Below are positions 56,563-64,000 of a DNA stretch of 64,000 nt, one piece after another. Below the pieces are notes generated by a model, which saw only the letters and a list, made by a program, of their open reading frames with translations, was not told the DNA's origin and did no database searches. This DNA comes from Citrobacter telavivensis (GTDB lineage Bacteria; Pseudomonadota; Gammaproteobacteria; Enterobacterales; Enterobacteriaceae), in the NCBI GenBank assembly GCA_009363175.1, contig CP045205.1:1240001-1304000 (forward strand), written 5' to 3'. Position numbers and translations under genes: made by a program. Position 1 is the stretch's first letter. Each line of letters starts with the position of its first letter.

Positions 56563-57327
56563 TTAGTTATTTTTGATTTGTAAGTAGTGTTTCGCGCCGT
56601 TTACCATATGCGGGGTGATAGCCGTCACCAGGTAGTTGGCGCCCCAGCTTATGGCTTCTGCCGCGCGTTCCGGTGTACCAACATAGGTTCCGGCGATGTT
56701 GCCACTGGCAGCGATTTTGCGGATACAGCGCTCAATGGTGTCCAGTACATCACGATGGTTCAAATCATGTCCGTAACCCATTGATACGGCTAAATCTCCC
56801 GGGCCGATGAAATAAACGTCAGCCAGTCCCGCAGCCAGAATGTCATCCAGGTTCTCTACCGCCTCCACGGTTTCAATATGTACAGACAGCACCCGCGCCG
56901 CGTTGGCTTCTGTCAGATAACGCGCTTTATCCGCACACATCCCGTAATTCGCCGAGCGTGGCAGGAAGGCGACTCCGCGATCGCCCTGTGGTGGAAACAG
57001 CGTTGGCCGACTGGCGAGGCGGGCATCTTCTGCGGTATTGACCAGTGGGACCTGTACCCCGTCAGCACCGAAATCCAGCGCTTTTCTTGTGTATTCGGCG
57101 CGGTTGTACGGAACCCGTACCAGACAGGGCACCTGCTGGCTGTGGGAGGCGCGTACCATATCTTCTACTGTCTCAGGATTCATATTGCCGTGCTCGTTAT
57201 CGATAAGCACAAAATCAAATCCCATTGCGGCAGTAAATTCCGTCATCGCGGCAGAAGGAAAGGTGACAAAGCAACCGTGTAATGGCCCCTCGTGGAGCCG
57301 TTGTTTAAAATCCGGGAAACGCATCAT
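56563..57327 (-). CDS. HpcH/HpaI-family keto-deoxy acid aldolase (GarL/YfaU-like)
   Basis: 254 residues. Seen: GCFVTFPSAAMTEFTAAMGFDFVLIDNEHGNM, VRVPYNRAEYTRKALDFGADGVQVP, HIETVEAVENLDDIL (metal Glu) and YFIGPGDLAVSMG (metal Asp). Class II aldolases of this family split 2-keto-3-deoxy acids into pyruvate and an aldehyde such as tartronate semialdehyde. The adjacent GarR-like reductase, which overlaps by one base, fits that product. Confidence 0.88.
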   Translation of the reverse strand: MMRFPDFKQRLHEGPLHGCFVTFPSAAMTEFTAAMGFDFVLIDNEHGNMNPETVEDMVRASHSQQVPCLVRVPYNRAEYTRKALDFGADGVQVPLVNTAEDARLASRPTLFPPQGDRGVAFLPRSANYGMCADKARYLTEANAARVLSVHIETVEAVENLDDILAAGLADVYFIGPGDLAVSMGYGHDLNHRDVLDTIERCIRKIAASGNIAGTYVGTPERAAEAISWGANYLVTAITPHMVNGAKHYLQIKNN

Positions 57328-58232
57328 TAGCTCCTTGCCTGTACTTCGATGCCGGAAAGCTGCTCAAAGACTTTGATAATGTTTGAATGGTCTTCGTTTC
57401 CTGTACCCTGTGCCATGCACGTTTTGTACAACTCACGCACCAGGCTGGCGATCGGCATCGGGGAGTCAATCCCCTGACTTAGTTCCATCGCCAGATTGAG
57501 ATCTTTGTACTGTAAGCGGGTCATGAACCCGGGGGCGAAGTTGCGTTCCAGAATCAGGTTCCCACGGATATCCAGCGCGCCGCAGCGTGCGTAGCCTGCG
57601 GAGAGCACTTCCACAATTTTTGCCGGATTCACGCCCGCCTTGGCACCCATGACCAGCGCTTCACCCAGCGCGGCCATAGTGGCGGCGGCCAGCACCTGGT
57701 TGCAGGATTTCACTACCTGACCTGCACCGTGTTCGCCCACGTGGGTGACGCGACTGCCCAGTACATCCAGGATTGGTTTGCACTGTTCAAACACCTGCGT
57801 GTCGCCGCCCACCATGATGGAGAGCGCTCCTCCTTTCGCCCCTTTGTCGCCGCCGCTCACCGGGGCATCCAGCATATTCGCGCCCAGCGCTTTGATCTTC
57901 TCCGCAAAGTTGCGGGTGGCGAGGGACGAGATGGTACTCATGTCGATAATGACTTTACCTTCCCGTAGCGCAGGCGCGAGGCCATTTTCCCCGAACAGCA
58001 CATCTTCAACCTGTGGCGTGTTGGGCACCATGGTGATGGTGACTTCTGCCGCTTCCGCCACGGCACGGGCAGAGGTCTGACCGATGGCGCCATCGCGGGC
58101 AATCTCTTCCACATCCTGCGGCACAATGCTGTAGGCATGGACGGTGTAGCCTGCTTTCAACAGGTTGCGCACCATTGGTTTGCCCATAATGCCCAGACCA
58201 ATAAAGCCTAAAACTGGTTTCATGCGTATCAC
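57327..58232 (-). CDS. 2-hydroxy-3-oxopropionate (tartronate semialdehyde) reductase-like
   Basis: 301 residues of the beta-hydroxyacid dehydrogenase family. N-terminal Rossmann motif GFIGLGIMGKPMVRNLLKAG, DAPVSGGDKGAKGGALSIMVGG, and the catalytic Lys in GQVVKSCNQVL. GarR reduces tartronate semialdehyde to D-glycerate; other aldehydes are possible here. It is 2 bases from the FAD enzyme gene, within the same operon. Confidence 0.88.
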   Translation of the reverse strand: MIRMKPVLGFIGLGIMGKPMVRNLLKAGYTVHAYSIVPQDVEEIARDGAIGQTSARAVAEAAEVTITMVPNTPQVEDVLFGENGLAPALREGKVIIDMSTISSLATRNFAEKIKALGANMLDAPVSGGDKGAKGGALSIMVGGDTQVFEQCKPILDVLGSRVTHVGEHGAGQVVKSCNQVLAAATMAALGEALVMGAKAGVNPAKIVEVLSAGYARCGALDIRGNLILERNFAPGFMTRLQYKDLNLAMELSQGIDSPMPIASLVRELYKTCMAQGTGNEDHSNIIKVFEQLSGIEVQARS

Positions 58233-58234
58233 CC

Positions 58235-59539
58235 TTAATAAGTTTGGTATTCAATAATGCTGCGTAATTCCGCAACATCGATTTCATCGAAAGCGCAACA
58301 ATCCCGATGACTCAGATATGCCGCTGTGCCTGCGGCATATCCGGTTAAAAAACACTGGGCGGTCACTCTTGCCGAAGCCAGTGCTTCATGTTCTGCACAG
58401 AGCGTCCTGCCCGCAGTGATAAGGTTAGGAACGTCCTCTGGCAGCAATGTGTCATAGGGAATGTCATACCAGTCGTTGTCGAGATAGAACATGAAGATGC
58501 CGTCCTGCCCGTGTGCTTCAATGCACCATGCGCTGCTGGCAACGGCTCTCTGACTTTTTTTCGCCTGAAAGACATCGTCATTAGACAGGCAACGTTGACC
58601 GTCGATTGTCCGGCTCTGGCGGATGCCGATTTGCGCCGCGACATCGTTGAGCTGGGCATTTTCGAACCCCGGAACCCATGCGCGCAGAAAACGCTCATAT
58701 TCACGTACCTGCTTGCGTCCTTGCTGCTCGGCAAAGGTCAGATCTTCCGCGCAGGTCGCGTCAATCGGTCTGCCGTCGTCGCGTAAAATGCTGGTGACGT
58801 TACACATCACTTCACCGGGACGTGGGGAGGGCAGCAGATAAATATGCTTGCGCGGCAGGTGATACCCCTTGGCCTGCGCGGCTTCCACCCACGTTTCCAG
58901 TTGAGCCACCGGATGGCCGATGCCACGTGCGATATCGACATTACCCATGCGGAATACCATTGTGGGGTACTGCACCATCCCATTACGTCCGCAGGTATAA
59001 GGCACCCCGGCTTTTACGCACAGGTCGCCATCGCCGGTGGCATCGATAAAACGGCGCGCGGTAATCAACTGCCGGCCGTTTTTATTCTCAATAATCACTC
59101 CGCGTAGCTGATTGCCTTCCATCACCACGTCGGTGGCAAGGGTGTGAAACAACACCTTAGCGCCGCTGTCAGCCAGCAGATCGTCGGCAATCTCTTTCCA
59201 GGTATGTGGTTCATGAACCACCAGACAGGTCTCGCCAAACGGGAAGGGATCGCTGACGGCGCCGCGATGTTTCAGATGCTGGTAAAACTCACCGGCAAAA
59301 CCGTGCACTAACTGCTCATGAGGACCTTTACCCGAGGTAAATAGCCCGCAAATTGCCCCTGACATGCCTGCGGTCGCCATACCACCGCAAAAACCATAGC
59401 GTTCGATCAGCAGTGTCTTTTCCCCGGCGCGCGCAGCAGCGGTGGCTGCAGCAACACCGGTTGGACCACCACCCACAACCAGAACTTCAACGTCGTATGC
59501 GACGGGGAGTTCATTGGCGGCTTCGTGCCAGATTTGCAT
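58235..59539 (-). CDS. FAD-dependent oxidoreductase (FAD_oxidored family)
   Basis: 434 residues. The dinucleotide fold VLVVGGGPTGVAAATAAARAG and ERYGFCGGMATAGMSGAI with its Cys, RRFIDATGDGDLCVKAGVPY, and a C-terminal TAGRTLCAEHEALASARV segment mark this as the FAD_oxidored group seen in sugar-acid and other catabolic clusters. A soluble flavoenzyme is expected; no signal peptide. In this operon it may oxidise the imported polyol or acid before dehydration, but no characterised homologue can be named with confidence. Confidence 0.82.
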   Translation of the reverse strand: MQIWHEAANELPVAYDVEVLVVGGGPTGVAAATAAARAGEKTLLIERYGFCGGMATAGMSGAICGLFTSGKGPHEQLVHGFAGEFYQHLKHRGAVSDPFPFGETCLVVHEPHTWKEIADDLLADSGAKVLFHTLATDVVMEGNQLRGVIIENKNGRQLITARRFIDATGDGDLCVKAGVPYTCGRNGMVQYPTMVFRMGNVDIARGIGHPVAQLETWVEAAQAKGYHLPRKHIYLLPSPRPGEVMCNVTSILRDDGRPIDATCAEDLTFAEQQGRKQVREYERFLRAWVPGFENAQLNDVAAQIGIRQSRTIDGQRCLSNDDVFQAKKSQRAVASSAWCIEAHGQDGIFMFYLDNDWYDIPYDTLLPEDVPNLITAGRTLCAEHEALASARVTAQCFLTGYAAGTAAYLSHRDCCAFDEIDVAELRSIIEYQTY

Positions 59540-59589
59540 GATGTATCTCCTCGCGATGTGGGTGAACGCTCACCCACATTCTGAAATGA

Positions 59590-61305
59590 TTAATCGACGT
59601 TTTTCGCGTGGATGCGGCGTTTACCCAGCACCGCGCCCTGCGCAATCGGCTGTACCAGTTGCGCATATTGCGACAGGTAAGTGCCGCTGCCGCCGCCGAG
59701 AGGCAGTGGTTTGGGTTGCCACTGCGCCAGCCGGGTGTCGATCACCTCCTGCGGCACGTCCATATTGATACTGAGATCGACGAAGTTGATATGTACGGTC
59801 TCACCCTGTTCGATCACCGCCAGTGGCCCGCCAGCAGCGGCTTCTGGCATCAATTGACCGACGATAATGCCGCGGTTCAGACCGGAAAGTTCGCCATCGG
59901 TGATTACCGCGACATATTCTGCGATCCCTGCACCGTTCAGCGCCGCCACGAAACTACAGGCGAATACTGTGCCGGGGCCGCCCGCTGGCCCCATGTTGCG
60001 CAGGACAATGACATCGCCTTTCTGGATCTTGCCTTCACCCAATGCCTCAATGGCGTCGTCTTCGCCTTCGTAGATATTGGCTGGGCCGGTAAACTGTTCC
60101 AGTTCACCCGGTACGGCGGAAAGTTTGACGATGGCACCATCCGGGGCAAGATTTCCGCGCAGGATTGCCACGCCAGGGCGCTGGCTGACCGGGTTATCCA
60201 GGGTGCGGATCACCTCATGGTTTTTCACCACTGCGTCCTTAATGTTCTCGCCAACGGTTTTTTGCGTGACGGTAAGTGCGTCCAGATTGAGGAAATCGCG
60301 CAGTTGGTTCATCACTGCCGTCGTGCCGCCTGCCGCTTCCAGATCTTCTGTGCGGAATGGACCGTTAGGGCGAACAGAGGTCAGCAGCTTGATGTTTTTC
60401 CCGTATTTTTCATACAGGCGGATGACATCGATCGGCAGTTCGGCTTCGGTGGCGATTGCCGAGAGGTGACGAACGGTGTTCACTGAACCACCGACGGCCA
60501 GCACCGTCATGACCGCGTTCTGGATAGCCTTTTCTGTGAGGATCTCGCGCGGCAGAACCTGCTGTTGGGTCAGTTCAACAATGCGTTTCCCGGCTGTCTG
60601 CGCGTATTCTTTCACTTTGCGGCCGTTGGCCCAGATCGGCGAGTTGCCAGGCAGCGTCATGCCTAATGCTTCAGCCACGATATGCATAGAGTTGGCGGTA
60701 CCCAAACCGGCGCAAACGCCCGGTGACTGGATCGCGACATCGGTCATATCGGTCAGATCTTTCTCGCTGATTGTTCCGGTTGCCAGGGCACCCACCTGCT
60801 CGTAAACGTCATCAATATCGAAGAACTGATCGTCGAATTTTTCGTTTGAGCACTTGCCGCCCACCTGGTAGCCGCAGGTCAGCAGCAGGGAAGGTACATT
60901 CAGTCGAGCGGCTGACATCAGGTGTGCCGGCGTGGTTTTATCGCAGGAGGAGAGACAGATCATGCCGTCCAGCACTGCGCCTTCCATCATGCATTCCACT
61001 TCGTTAACCATCAGGTCGCGGGTCGGCATCAGATACCGTGCTTTTTTCCCGGCGCTGGTCACAAAGTCACTGGGTGCAACTGTGCGCACTTCAAACGGTA
61101 ATCCCCCAGCGTCACGGATCGCTTGTTCAACGATCCGGCAAAGTTCGTCCAGATGGATATAACAGCAGGAAAGCTTGTTGGAGGTATTGATGATCGCGAT
61201 CTTCGGTTTATGCATGTCTTCTTCGCGGATCCCCATGCTGCGCCATTGCGCACGACGTACTGCCCAGCGGGTCGATCCCGGCTTAAAATTGCTTCTGTAC
61301 ATCAT
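59590..61305 (-). CDS. IlvD/Edd-family sugar-acid dehydratase
   Basis: 571 residues. Cysteines for the Fe-S cluster lie in NKLSCCYIH, CLSSCDKTTPAH and SPGVCAGLGTANSM; other landmarks are AVGGSVNTVRHLSAI and VITDGELSGLNRG. Members include dihydroxyacid dehydratase and D-xylonate/arabinonate/gluconate dehydratases. Given the neighbours it is probably a sugar-acid enzyme, not an isoleucine pathway enzyme. It is the first gene of the operon; AAGGAATTC precedes the ATGATG start. Confidence 0.88.
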   Translation of the reverse strand: MMYRSNFKPGSTRWAVRRAQWRSMGIREEDMHKPKIAIINTSNKLSCCYIHLDELCRIVEQAIRDAGGLPFEVRTVAPSDFVTSAGKKARYLMPTRDLMVNEVECMMEGAVLDGMICLSSCDKTTPAHLMSAARLNVPSLLLTCGYQVGGKCSNEKFDDQFFDIDDVYEQVGALATGTISEKDLTDMTDVAIQSPGVCAGLGTANSMHIVAEALGMTLPGNSPIWANGRKVKEYAQTAGKRIVELTQQQVLPREILTEKAIQNAVMTVLAVGGSVNTVRHLSAIATEAELPIDVIRLYEKYGKNIKLLTSVRPNGPFRTEDLEAAGGTTAVMNQLRDFLNLDALTVTQKTVGENIKDAVVKNHEVIRTLDNPVSQRPGVAILRGNLAPDGAIVKLSAVPGELEQFTGPANIYEGEDDAIEALGEGKIQKGDVIVLRNMGPAGGPGTVFACSFVAALNGAGIAEYVAVITDGELSGLNRGIIVGQLMPEAAAGGPLAVIEQGETVHINFVDLSINMDVPQEVIDTRLAQWQPKPLPLGGGSGTYLSQYAQLVQPIAQGAVLGKRRIHAKNVD

Positions 61306-61357
61306 GAATTCCTTAATCGGGTTGTGGTTTTATGGTTTCGAATATCCTCCAATTGGG

Positions 61358-61373
61358 TTGGTTGTCCAACCAA
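61358..61373. promoter_or_regulatory. Putative GntR operator 1
   Basis: Perfect inverted repeat TTGGTT-GTCC-AACCAA, 53 bases upstream of the dehydratase start. FadR-subfamily repressors bind sites of about this size. No binding data; assigned by position and symmetry. Confidence 0.6.
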
Positions 61374-61476
61374 TTTTTAAATAAAGTGCAATATTGGTCA
61401 CAAAACGAGGGTTTTTACGCCTTTTTGAACGTTGGGGAAGGAAATGGAGGGTACTGAACAACCAATAATGATATAG

Positions 61477-61494
61477 TGGTCCATCCAATTTTTT
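61477..61494. promoter_or_regulatory. Putative GntR operator 2 (imperfect)
   Basis: TGGTCCATCCAATTTTT shares the right half of operator 1 and keeps a weak symmetric TGG-N5-CCA. It lies 82 bases upstream of the regulator start, suited to autoregulation. Confidence 0.5.
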
Positions 61495-61575
61495 CGATAC
61501 AGTGATTGAGTGCGATGTTGTACACAGAACGCGACCGATCGCCTGTGTGATACGTCGTTGGGAAGAGGTAACGGT

Positions 61576-62289
61576 ATGCCGGATAAGAATAAATTCACGA
61601 TGATCCCCATTAAGCGCACGGACGTTTTTCAGACGATCATCCAACACATCACTAATTTACTCGACAGCAAACAGATCAAACCCGGTGAGCGCTTGCCATC
61701 CGAGCGCGAGCTTGCCGAGATGCTCAATGTAAGCCGCACCTCGGTGCGTCAGGCGCTGAAGGTACTCGAATCGTCCGGACGTATTGAGACGCGCGTGGGC
61801 AGCGGAACCTTTCTGACGGAACCGCCGGCGGTGTCGCTCAGCGATACCCACAGTCTTTCAAGATTGATCGAAGGCGGGGTGACAAAAGAGTTCTTGCGTA
61901 ATCTGATTGTGGCGCGGACGTCGATCGAGCGAGCCATCTTTGAAGACTATGCCTGGCGTGCCAATAAGTCGGGAATTAACCAACTGCGGGAGCTTATCGA
62001 TCTCAACCGGGAAAAATTCTCGCGTCAGGATTGCGATGATGATGACAGCGCGCTGGATCTGAGTTTTGAGAAAAAGGTGGCCCAGTTGGGCGGCAACCCG
62101 ATCCTTATCAACATGCAGGAGCAGTTGCACCATTTATGGGTGCTGGCATGGCGCCAGTATGGTTTCACGCCGGAGCAGACTGAAGTACTGCATGAAGAGC
62201 ACTTAGCGATTATGGACGCGCTGGCGGCGAAGAACTCAGCGCGCGTTGCCGATCTGATCGTCCAGCATGTGGATAAAGAGATCGACTGA
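61576..62289 (+). CDS. FadR-subfamily GntR transcriptional regulator
   Basis: 237 residues from the ATG at 61576 (GAGG 7 bases upstream); a longer frame starts at 61510 without a ribosome-binding site. N-terminal winged helix with RLPSERELAEMLNVSRTSVRQAL and GSGTFL, then a helical FCD effector domain (from about 90) with a DxxxH-like metal site region. Members respond to hexuronates, keto-deoxy acids or similar. Divergent from the dehydratase operon, so it probably represses it. Confidence 0.9.
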   Translation: MPDKNKFTMIPIKRTDVFQTIIQHITNLLDSKQIKPGERLPSERELAEMLNVSRTSVRQALKVLESSGRIETRVGSGTFLTEPPAVSLSDTHSLSRLIEGGVTKEFLRNLIVARTSIERAIFEDYAWRANKSGINQLRELIDLNREKFSRQDCDDDDSALDLSFEKKVAQLGGNPILINMQEQLHHLWVLAWRQYGFTPEQTEVLHEEHLAIMDALAAKNSARVADLIVQHVDKEID

Positions 62290-62299
62290 TTGCGCACAA

Positions 62300-62318
62300 A
62301 GCCCGGTGATACCGGGCT
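62300..62318. terminator. Bidirectional hairpin between gntR and hydrolase
   Basis: AGCCCGGT, loop GAT, ACCGGGCT: a perfect 8-bp stem between convergent genes, 10 bases past the regulator stop. No long T-run on either side, so efficiency is uncertain. Confidence 0.6.
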
Positions 62319-62325
62319 AATCGAG

Positions 62326-63045
62326 TTAAATCGGTAAGGATTGACGGAAAAACAGGAGGCCTTCTTCCACTGATGACTGCGTGATTTTGTGCCCTGCCTG
62401 TGGATCGATGACGCAGGCTAGTGAATCACTGTTGATAGCCTCCCGGAGACGTTCGGTATACCTTACGTCGACAATCGTATCTTGCTCACCGTGCCAGAGA
62501 AAAAGTGGTCTCTGAGCCAGAATGGCTTCTTTTCCTGCGACGTCGTAAGGGGCCAATCCGCGCAGGCAATCTGCAATCATGTTGCCTGAAGGAGGATGAA
62601 TTTCAAGGATGGCGTCGGTAAAATAACCGCTTGCCATATAGGCGGCTCCGGCCTGAATAGCCGGATAACGTGCCATCGCCCCCAGAACGGCAAAACCGCC
62701 CATTGAAGTACCTAGCAAGCCGAGTCGAGAAATATCGCCCAGATTATCCTGCTGACATGCTGCGATTAATACGGGAAGCTCATCCAATGTATGTTGCAGG
62801 ATCTGCCAGAAAGAGGCGGCGCGAAGCGTTGCATCATCCTTCACCCCATGCAGCGCCGCCTGTGGGCAAACCACGCTGTAACCTGCCTTCGCGAGCATAT
62901 AACCCAGATTGGCATCTAACTCGCGGGAGGCCATAAAGCGATGAAACAGTACAATGAGCGGTCTGCGACTGACACTACCATCTGCTGGACGAAACCAGAG
63001 CACCGGCGTGTTGGCAATCAGACGGTCAGAAATAACAATGTCCAT
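62326..63045 (-). CDS. Alpha/beta hydrolase (YjfP/dienelactone hydrolase-like)
   Basis: 239 residues. The nucleophile motif GLLGTSMGGFAVLG (G-x-S-x-G), a later Asp in LFLWHGEQDTIVDVRYTE and His in DPQAGHKITQ give a full catalytic triad. No signal peptide. It follows the enolase-type gene after 3 bases and is co-directional, so it may hydrolyse a lactone or ester of the pathway substrate. That role is inferred from context. Confidence 0.82.
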   Translation of the reverse strand: MDIVISDRLIANTPVLWFRPADGSVSRRPLIVLFHRFMASRELDANLGYMLAKAGYSVVCPQAALHGVKDDATLRAASFWQILQHTLDELPVLIAACQQDNLGDISRLGLLGTSMGGFAVLGAMARYPAIQAGAAYMASGYFTDAILEIHPPSGNMIADCLRGLAPYDVAGKEAILAQRPLFLWHGEQDTIVDVRYTERLREAINSDSLACVIDPQAGHKITQSSVEEGLLFFRQSLPI

Positions 63046-63048
63046 CTT

Positions 63049-64000
63049 TTATCCTTTCGCAATCAGATGGCGTTCTAGTACGTCGATATCAGGGGTAAAG
63101 CCCAGACCCGGCGCATGTGGCAGATCCATCACAGGTTGGAAATGCATAAACGGATGCAGGGTTTGTTCAAACATCAACCATGGTACTTCCAGTGGAACGG
63201 GTTTTGGCAACACGCTGAGCAGATGGGCGCTGGCAAGGAGTCCGGGACCATAATAAAAACAGTGTGGCAGTAGGCTAACGTTCTCATGCTTGCGTGCGTG
63301 TTTGATAATGTTCAGCACGGCAGTGATACCGCCAATTTTGGCGACACTGGGCTGTAATACATCTACTGCATTAAGCGCCATACTCAACGCAAACTCTTCG
63401 CTGTTGTTAAAGTTTTCTCCTGCGGCAACGCGTGCGCCCGTCACCTGACGCAGGTAACGGAGTTGGCTTACGTTTTCTGGTGGGAATGTCGGTTCTTCAA
63501 CAAAGTCGACACCTGCAGCATGTAGTTGGGGGAGAATCTCTTCGGCCTGCTGCGCGTTCCATGCGCAGTTGGTGTCTACCATCAGAGTGACCTCATCCGG
63601 CAGCGCCTGGGCAACCTCCACAATAGACTGCGGATCTCGTTCGTGCAGTTTAATATGCCGATAACCCTTTTCAATTAAGGGATTAATACAATCCATGAGT
63701 TTAGCGACATTTCCGTCGAAACTGGCGAGGCTGGGATACAACTCAACCTGGGAGCGCGTGCCGCCGAGCAATTTCCACAGCGGCAGATTCTCTGCTTTGC
63801 CACGCAGATCCCACAGGGCGATATCCAGTGCGGAAAGTGCATACATCATTGCGCCGCCACGACCATAGCTGTGAAAGGCATAGTGTGCTTTCTGCATCAA
63901 CGCCTCTATGTCGTCGCATTTTTCGCCTGTATAGAATGGGGCGAGTAATCCGCTTAACAGCGCCATACTGGCGGGGTTACAGGCGTGACCAAATGCTTCT
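63049..64000 (-). CDS. Enolase-superfamily dehydratase/racemase, partial
   Basis: The frame runs off the right window edge, so the N-terminus is missing; about 317 codons are visible. Seen: YRHIKLHERDP (catalytic Lys with His two residues on, instead of a second Lys), metal ligands in LMVDTNCAWN, VDFVEEPTF and AAGENFNN, and LLPHCFYYGPG with a catalytic His. This matches the mandelate racemase branch, which includes many sugar-acid dehydratases. The substrate is not predictable from these residues alone. It leads the hydrolase gene. Confidence 0.85.
   Translation of the reverse strand, partial: EAFGHACNPASMALLSGLLAPFYTGEKCDDIEALMQKAHYAFHSYGRGGAMMYALSALDIALWDLRGKAENLPLWKLLGGTRSQVELYPSLASFDGNVAKLMDCINPLIEKGYRHIKLHERDPQSIVEVAQALPDEVTLMVDTNCAWNAQQAEEILPQLHAAGVDFVEEPTFPPENVSQLRYLRQVTGARVAAGENFNNSEEFALSMALNAVDVLQPSVAKIGGITAVLNIIKHARKHENVSLLPHCFYYGPGLLASAHLLSVLPKPVPLEVPWLMFEQTLHPFMHFQPVMDLPHAPGLGFTPDIDVLERHLIAKG

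Larger units (their letters stand above)
61306..61575. promoter_or_regulatory. Divergent promoter/operator region of the sugar-acid cluster
   Basis: 270 bases between the dehydratase operon and the GntR gene. An inverted repeat TTGGTT-GTCC-AACCAA at 61358-61373 continues into ATTTTT; the related GTCCATCCAATTTTT at 61480-61494 matches its right half at 14 of 15 bases. Further CAACCAAT and CTCCAATT half-matches lie near 61459 and 61347. Such T-GGT-x-ACC-A sites are typical for FadR-type GntR dimers, so autoregulation and operon repression are likely. Confidence 0.65.

Noticed and set aside
52557..61305. Annotation of the operon as a plain galactarate or hexuronate (uxu/gar) locus
   Set aside because: Gene content mixes parts of several known pathways and adds an IlvD-type dehydratase and a FAD enzyme, so no known pathway fits whole.

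Overview
This window is chromosomal DNA of an enterobacterium close to Escherichia, Salmonella and Citrobacter. The evidence is a block syntenic and strongly similar at protein level to E. coli yjiJ-yjiK-yjiL-yjiM-yjiN-mdtM, plus enterobacterial REP/BIME elements. Citrobacter is my best guess, but that is inference: no rRNA or housekeeping marker is present. I saw no tRNA, rRNA, CRISPR array or complete insertion sequence.

Region 1 (1-19163) is a complete type VI secretion system (T6SS) in two divergent operons. On the minus strand lie tssJ, tssK, tssL, tssM, tssA and a PAAR-like tip protein. On the plus strand lie tssB, tssC, hcp, tssE, tssF, tssG and tssH (clpV), then a small protein with a PD-(D/E)XK nuclease pattern, a broken vgrG 5' copy flanked by BIMEs, an intact vgrG and a MORN-type repeat protein. 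TssM lacks a Walker A motif. TssG runs 68 bp into clpV in a way that suggests a one-base frameshift.

Region 2 (19164-39633) begins with a protein whose C-terminal motif resembles the calcium/galactose-binding lectin LecA (PA-IL), followed by about 800 bp of AT-rich DNA. Next comes a self-contained type I secretion locus: a TolC-like outer membrane protein, a 4337-residue Ig-repeat adhesin, a LapB/HlyB-type ABC exporter and an HlyD-type adaptor. The adhesin has a BapA-like N-terminus, about 33 Ig-like repeats in two classes, a C-terminal segment with six evenly spaced Asp-rich FG-GAP/VCBS-like motifs (a possible beta-propeller) and an RTX-like secretion end. Two internal duplications (period 891 bp, and a copy 2175 bp away) show recent length change. 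A perfect 13-bp hairpin without a T-run separates adhesin and exporter. A ribbon-helix-helix protein and a small membrane protein lie at the right edge.

Region 3 (39608-52455) is conserved core: yjiJ, yjiK, a DUF3343 gene, yjiL, yjiM, a DUF2164 gene, yjiN and mdtM. Within it sits a LysR-controlled pair, a dicarboxylate/amino acid:cation symporter and a cystathionine beta-lyase-like PLP enzyme. An AraC regulator and a LysE-type exporter follow.

Region 4 (52557-64000) is a sugar-acid catabolic cluster. A minus-strand operon runs IlvD/Edd-type dehydratase, FAD oxidoreductase, GarR-like reductase, GarL-like aldolase, ACS-type transporter, mannonate dehydratase and altronate/galactarate dehydratase family protein. 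A divergent FadR-type GntR regulator faces the operon across an intergenic region with an inverted repeat and a related half-site. An alpha/beta hydrolase and an enolase-superfamily dehydratase (cut by the window end) read towards it. The substrate cannot be read from sequence; the cluster combines four unrelated dehydratase folds around one aldolase and one reductase.
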